Positions 26,201 to 33,994 of a DNA stretch of 64,000 nt are shown piece after piece. A model generated the notes under the pieces. The model searched no databases, was not told the DNA's origin, and saw only the letters and a program-made list of their open reading frames with translations. The stretch is from Cryptomeria japonica (taxonomy: Eukaryota; Streptophyta; Pinopsida; Cupressales; Cupressaceae). The stretch covers positions 505,292,942-505,356,941 of the forward strand of contig NC_081410.1 of the NCBI RefSeq assembly GCF_030272615.1, written 5' to 3'. Every line of letters begins with the position of its first letter. Position 1 is the first letter of the stretch. A program made the position numbers and the translations under genes.

Positions 26201-29200
26201 GTGTGATTATATTCTAAAAAGTAAAAAACTCCACATTGCTGACAACAAAAATTTAACAAAACAATCAATTTTTTTGGTCTCTGTGAATAAAATAATTTTA
26301 ATGAAATAGCTATTTACCGTATTAAATTAATATAATAAATAGTTGTCAACTTTAATAAATAATATAGTAAATAATAATTTTCAGATAATTATATAATCAA
26401 TTATACAGTAAATAATTTGTTTTAAGTTTAATTTTTTCAAAATTTTTTCAACGACTGAAATGGAGGAGGGGCTGGATCAACAGGTTCTCAAGCTTTCCCC
26501 TTTGCCTCTGCTAGTTAAAAAATAAATAAAGTAAATATTATTTATTTATCCATGTAGCTATATGATTGTGCAGGCATACGTCTCCTCTAGGATGGTTTGT
26601 GAATTTTGGGTATGAATAGTGAAATAATGTATTGAAATAATAATGGATTGATTGAACCAGTTGGACATTGGAATCTGGGCTTCCATGGCACATTTTTGCT
26701 GCCCCTGGGTGCCTAATCCAAGGGAATTTAGCAATTTTAAAATTCTTTTACAAAATTAATTCAAAATAAAATTTAAAATTATGAAGATGATATTTATTTA
26801 AATACATAGTTATTAAACAAAATAATATATTTTGAAAACTTCAATAAATAAAACTGGCAAGGATATCTTTAATACATCAAAATAAAAGACATTAAGAGAG
26901 ATCAATCTCAAGGTGCCTATCTAATTTATTTGCCATAAATTCAATATAGGTACCTTGAGATTTATATCTCTCAACCTATTTTAGATAGGTGCATTTAAGA
27001 TATCTATGGTAGTTATATAACCATTAACATATGTTAAAAACAACCAAATGCAATCTACAGGCTCTTTTTCTCCCTCCCAGTTTAGTACTTTCAAGCCTCA
27101 AATTAGAAAGTGAATTGGAATCTTTATGATGAGTGAATGATTCCTCAAATATATCATCCTCCAATGCTTGCATCACTATTGCTTCTCTCTCCGATATAAC
27201 GAGATTTTCATTAGTGAACATGATATCCACTTCTTTGATAGTCCAATCAGCTGATAGGTTGATGTCATCCAAGCTGATGACATCATGAGAAGAACCTTCC
27301 ACATTTTGGTCAACCTGTTTGTCGTCGTTTGTCGTCTTGGTGTGAATGCTCTACAAAAAGGCTATGATTTTGTTCACTTAGAAGTGCTTACAAGGTTAGG
27401 ACAAAGCATCTACCCCATGAATTTCCTACCACAAATCTATAAATAAAACATTTCAAAAAAAGTATATTAAGTAAAGGATCAAAAGTTACTTTCAAGTTTC
27501 TAGTATTAAGCCAAAAATTGAAGGTTTGATTTTTTTACATGGGTGCTTGTTCTCCTTCCTCTGAATGACTTGAGGTGTAAACCTCCAACTCATCTTGAAT
27601 TTTTTCTTTGATGTCTTCATCCCTTGCCATCCCTTCTAAGCATGAAGTAAGGCTTGCCATGATCTCCTCAACAACCTTAAATGAAAGAAGGAAATTATTT
27701 GGTTTAGGTAGTAAGCCAAGGTATGTATTGGTTTGTGTAGTTGCTTCATTCGTCTATGATCAATTATATGCAAAATGATATCATATTTTTTATTAACACC
27801 ATTGTAATGCAAAATGGCCTTGTGTTTCCCTATCCATGGTCTCGTAGATATAAATCACTAGATGCGATCTACATTTGTCAAACCTAGAATATTGATCAAA
27901 GGCTCTGTTTTGACAAATAAATTTTAAAATACTAGAAAATGAAATATAATAACCCAAAACAAAGAAATCAACAAATACAAATTTCCCAATGAAATTTATG
28001 TTGCTAATTGTTACTCATCTACACTTTTTATGAACACCTACACCTAATCAAAAGTTGTATTTATGACCTTTCCCTCGTCTCACAAACATTTGCTTGAGAT
28101 AAAGAGTTGAGGGTACAATGCTTTGCATAGTGAAGAAGTTAGTGGCAAATCGTGTCACCTTTGATCACAAAAGGTTATTGCTTTTTGAGTGTTGTCTCAT
28201 CAAATGGAGCCAAGTATGAGTGTAGATAAATTTGATAATTTTATTGTCTTCAACCACACTTTTGACCCATTCATTTTCTCAGTGCCCTCTAGCATCTAAT
28301 CCAATTGGAGATTATTAAGATTTACTTTTGTAATAAAGTTACTTTAGTGTCTTAATTTAGATGAGTTTATTTCTACTACTAGTTTATTATTTTTATATTA
28401 TTTATCATTCATTTGTCATGCATTTTTTTAATCTTTATTTCAAACTCTTTATAAGATGTTCCAAAAATCATGGATTTCCTTCGCTGTAAAAGGAAATCGC
28501 AACCAAGTTCCACTGAATATCACAATTTTTTTTTTTTTTTATTTAATTTATTTTGATCGGTAAAAGGCCGAAGCCAAAATTTTATTAATATTAAAAGTAA
28601 TTTTTACAGTATAACCCCACTCGCTGCGGGCGCTGGTAGGAAAGAGTGGGGTCGAGAAAACCTCCAGCCTTGCCCGGGACAAAGGTCCTATACCTGATAT
28701 AGAAATATACGTGGGCATTCCCACGACTCGAGCTTTGTCGAGATTTCATAAATACATAGCTTTGTTTAAAATTTGCAAAAAAATTATTTTGAAAAACTGT
28801 GACCTTTTTTTTGACGAAATCAAGTTTTTTTAGTCCACTTGAACAGCTGGGGCAAAGTGATCCGTGACAAGGGTACTAATTGAGCAAACTGTGAGCAGGG
28901 TTTTCAATTTTGGAACAATTCAATTAGTTAAGGGTTTAGACCTGAGGATTTTCTATGATGTTCTTATGTAGTCCATTGTCTTAAAGGTTTATTTAAAAAT
29001 CAGAATTTTTGCAAGGAGTTATTAGGGTTTGAAAAATATCAATTTCATTACTCAGGCTTCTATATTTTCCTGAAATGGAAATTCTGTTAGATAAATACTT
29101 TGGCTTCAATTTTCACATTTCAAAATGGAATGAGAAATGAGAAACGAGAAACTTCCTACATATGCTAGTAAAGTACTGGAATGGCAGAGTAGAGATGATA

Positions 29201-32200
29201 AAGCCAAAGCTATTATTAGTTTTTGCCTTTCAGACTTTGAGAGACATCATATAGATCTGGCAAAACCATCTGGAAAAAAATGAACACACTACTTGGAGAA
29301 AAAGTGATTAATTCTAGTTTTTATTTAAAGTTTCAACTTTTTAAGTTCAAGATGATTGATGGCATAACTATTGCAATCCATGTGAACGATTTGAGATCTC
29401 TTCTTCAACAACTAGTTGAAGTCAATGCTACAATGGATGATGAGGATGTTAAAGCCATTTTATTAAACAATTTAGCTTCAAAATTCAGCAATGTTATGCT
29501 TACTTTTATTGAACTCTCTTTTAAAAGTTTCATAGATATGATTTCAGCTCTCCTAATTGAAGAAAAGAGAACTATTGTAGGAGATACAAAAGATTATCCT
29601 CGAATTGAGGTAGCATTATACTTAATTTGTACTATATATTATAAGGACAAAGGGAGACATAATGCTATTATCAAAGCAAAATGGGCCACTTAGCTTGGAA
29701 CTGTTGAAATTGCGCAAATGATGTTTTTAAGGGAAAGACTAGGGAGACTAGGGAGGCATTTTAGAGAAGTCTAATTCTTTGAAGGCAGGGAGGAATCTAA
29801 TATAGAAAATGCTCAATATCGATGGGTGCCTAGTCAGTATGGGAGTTTGTGGATCTTGGGAGTCATATTCTTGTGAGGGTTATGAGACAACTTGATGGAG
29901 CTCTGTGAGTATAGCTTGACATTGATTGTTGTCTAATGGCTTGGGAGTTCTGTGATTCTCGAGTTCAAGGAGGTGGTAATCTGAGAACTTGAGAATCCAG
30001 CTCGGGAGCTACACCTTTATGAAGGTTTCGAGGCAGCTTGGTGGAGGTCTATTTTGTTGAAGAACTCATTTCAAGGAAAAGATTCCAAATAATTTATATT
30101 TTTGAATTGTTTCTAGCTTGCTTATGTTAGTTTGGTTTGTTTTAGTGCAGCAAGTCTTACGTGTGGGTTATTGGAGATTATTAAGACTTACTTTTGTAAT
30201 AAAGCCATTTTAGTAACTTACTTTAGATTAGTTTATTATTTATAGATTATTTATAATGCATTTGTCATGCATTGTTTTTATCTTCACTCCAGAATCTATA
30301 TAAGGAGGTGTTCATCAATGTAATTGGTTATTGAATCTAATGAAATATTTTTGTGTCCTATTATAAAGTCATTTTAGTAACTTACTTTAGATTAGTTTAT
30401 TATTTTTAGATTATTTATGATGCATTTGTCATGCATTGTTTTTATCTTCACTCCAGAATCTATATAAGGAGGTGTTCATCAATGTAATTGGTTATCGAAT
30501 CTAATGAAATATTTTTGTGTCCTATTTCGTTTCACAACAAATACAAGCACTGGCAACATAAGTTTCTTGATGGGTACATATGTTGTTGCATTGCTCAGGA
30601 GAATTTGGACATCATTCTTCATTCCGACCTCCTGAATCATATTCTCCAATGGATTGCACAGTCTTAACATTTTGGACTTTATGCAAGACATTTACTAGAA
30701 AGTTAATGGGTGTCTTATTCTCCACATTTGCCCACCCCTTTGATAAAATGTTATAACCTTGTCTTTACCATACTTAAAACTACACGACCCTTATTTTTAA
30801 TGTCTTCCTCTAGCAACGAGGCATTGAAATCCTCAGTGAATTGTATTTTAAACCCAACACCAATAATTGTCTATACATTTACCAATCTTTTGCAATATTA
30901 TTGTAGTATTAAAATTTTGCCGTTGCTGTCCTATACTAATGATGTTTCTTTTTGTTTCGAGTGGCACACTCAAGTGAAGAAATTTGGTGAAGAATGGAGA
31001 TGATGAGAACTCTCTTCAACAGAGGAATGTCAAATGCATGGGCCAATAAGGAATCTATATATGGCTTGGGGTTGAAACTCACACCCACTGTCATCTCTTC
31101 CCTTGTTCTCTTCCTTAATGTTTTTGTGAAGCACCTATGGACTTCACGAACGTCGATGTGCCACTCAAAGCCACTAAAAAGTTAAATGTTGTCTTATTCT
31201 TTCTGTCTATCCATCTATTTGGTAAAACGCTGCAGTCTTTGCTCCATATTTTTCGTTTGATCATCTACTAAAGGCTGTATATTTTTAATGGATTCCTCTA
31301 GCAATGGGGCACTGAAATCTTAGCCATTGGAGTCTAAAACTTCCGATTGGTAATTCCTTATGTATTGTACCAAGCCATTTCCATATGGGCTGCTAACCAC
31401 ATTGAATGGTATATTATTGTAGTATCAAAAGCTTGCTGCTGTTATTCTAGCTGCATGGTGTATCTTTGAAGTGGTGCCTTGAAGTGAATGGAGATGGCTA
31501 GAATTTACCTCAATGGAGGGATGCCAAATGTGTGGGCCAGTATATCTATAGAATGTTTGGGGTTGGAACTCATCACACCACCATTTTTCCCTGCCCTCTT
31601 AGTTATGCATTTTCTTCATATTAAAATTGATTTATGGGGCATTCATTTCTCTCCTCATTTCATTAGGCACTTGAAAACACGTGTTCACATCCTATCCACA
31701 AATCTGAGAAAGGTGAGATTAGAATCTATTGATTCTTCATCTCATAATAAACCCCGCTAAAATTGTAGGCCACCATGCTCTTGGCCTGAGCTAGTGTGCC
31801 ATACTTCTATGCTAGGTCTTTCCTGTCCCCACCTTACATTACCATTGCTGATTTGTGATTATTTGTGATTTGCTGAAAACAAATGAAATGAAAAAAACAA
31901 AAACACAACACTAGCATTGAGGGTTTATTAGCGTTTGGCCTAACACTAATAACAATTTTTTTTGGGCAGCATAACACCAGGTCTATTAGTGTTTGGCCTT
32001 TGATTTAAGACCAAATGAATTAAAAATGAGATGAAATGGTGTTTTAACACCTAGAGTTTTCTTTTTCTTTTGACGCAGATGAGTCATGGCATGGGACTTG
32101 TGTGTCCATTTAGAAAACTTGACAGCTTTTAGAGGTGAAACTCGCATGAAACTTGAGAGTACTTGACCTTGAGTCTGTACATGTTTTTAGTCATTGAATC

Positions 32201-33953
32201 AAACCATGATGGTGCTTGATTCAGCATTAACACAATGTGACATAAAGTGTGGCAAAAACTCGAGAAAGTAAAAGTGGATGTAATATATTAAAAATAGATG
32301 TTTTTAGTCATTGAATCAAACCATGATGGTGCTTGATTCAGCATTAACACAATGTGACATAAAGTGTGGCAAAAACTCGAGAAAGTAAAAGTGGATGTAA
32401 TATATTAAAAATAGAGAAAATGAATTAAGAACTTGTGATTGTGTTAACAGGAGTAGTATTTTAATATTTAGTCCGAGAACCAATGGGTTGTTTGTTTGAG
32501 AGGTACTCGATCGATTTAAACTTTGTGTTCTAAACCATTCCAATCAATAGCTAAGGGTTCTTAAACATTGAAGGACACAAATGGAACCAAAACTGGTTCA
32601 ATTGCACCTTAAATTGCTATAGGTGTAGTGAGGCCAATTGCCTTTGCCTTTGTCATTGAAGCTTTTTCAACCATTGCAACTTAATTTTTTTCTTGTTACG
32701 AGTTAGTAGGGTTAAAAGTAGGAACTACACTAAATTTATTTCTTGTTATGAGTTGGTAGGGTTAAAAGTAGGAACTATGCCGTATGGTGATGGATTGGAA
32801 TAAACAACTAGCATTTTAATTGGAAGTGATGCTAAGCTAGGCATTGCCTCTTTAATTGGGTATTGAATTGTCCTTGCATATTAATTTGGAAATGGGATTG
32901 AAAAAAAAATGGATACCACATTTGGTTAGGAGTAAACAAATGGGTTATGAGTTCATGGGTTGATACGGATTTGGACTTAAGTGATGGCTCTTGAACCATT
33001 GTAAGAGGAATCATGGATATAATAAGGGAATGAGGATATCCCTATTCATATGTATCTAGTTAATGGTCAATGGCTCTTTGTTTCCTATCATTGAAGTCTC
33101 ATTGATGGAGGTTGGTTCTATGGCTATTTGATTCAATCCATTTTTGATGACAAGGGAAGGATTGTGCAATTATAAGGTATCTTCTTATGTATAAAGCAAG
33201 GATTCAATTGATGGACAAGAAAAGGTTTTTAAGGTCTTTTTGGGTCTATAGTACTTTTCTCAGCTGAACTCCTGATTGGTGGTCTGCATTCTCACGATGC
33301 CTCATTTTATTGAGATCATGGAATCTTCTATACTTCTTGCCATAGCAAGGAGATGTTTCTAATGTTAGAAGTATTTTTTCTATAATGTTACTGTACTTAT
33401 TATCTTTGTAATGGATATTTATAATTTCATGTTTGAATGCAATCCTATGATGGTACTGAAGTGCCAGTCTTAGTGATCGCATTCTTGAAAATGAATTGTT
33501 TAGGTATTTGCTGCATGGATTATGGCTACACTGACATTGGCATGGTGTTTTCTTCTGCTTAACAGAATGTACAGTGAACTCATATCTAAAAGCATAGCAG
33601 AGGGTGGCCCATTTGCTTCTAAAACATCATATGTTAAACTTCTGAGGTAATCCGTAAAAGACAGATTTAATTAATTTTTTGTTTCCATATTCTATGACAA
33701 AGTCTCGAAGATGTGGTATGCATTTCTGCAATGGTATGTTCTAAAATATCTTAATTTTGTTTCTTTAACCAGGTCTGTGAAGCGGGAAACACTCAAATTG
33801 ATTGAGACCTTTGTAGACAAAGCAGAAGATCAACCTCATATTGGGAAGCAATTTGTACCTCCTATGATGGATTCAGTTCTGGGTGACTATGCACGGAATG
33901 TCCCTGATGCTAGAGAATCTGAAGTCTTATCATTATTTGCAACTATAATAAAC

Positions 33954-33994
<41 letters not shown>

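Larger units (their letters stand above)
28304..30539 (+). mobile_element. Second gag-only Copia-like LTR element, decayed
   Basis: A partial 5' repeat (28304-28462) and a 3' repeat starting at 30169 share TTGGAGATTATTAAGA, TACTTTTGTAATAAAG and CATTTGTCATGCAT in order. Between them are a leader, a gag remnant (29075-29760) and about 400 bp of non-coding sequence. No protease, integrase or RT is present. As in the element at 19.6-21.9 kb, only gag is retained, but here on the + strand. A LINE-like 3' end (28524-28760, minus) interrupts the 5' side, so no PBS can be read. Confidence 0.65.

Noticed and set aside
30710-31760. Three + strand frames with similar starts ([22 protein letters not shown])
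   Set aside because: Their similarity comes from the DUF659 tandem duplication; the coding signal is on the minus strand.
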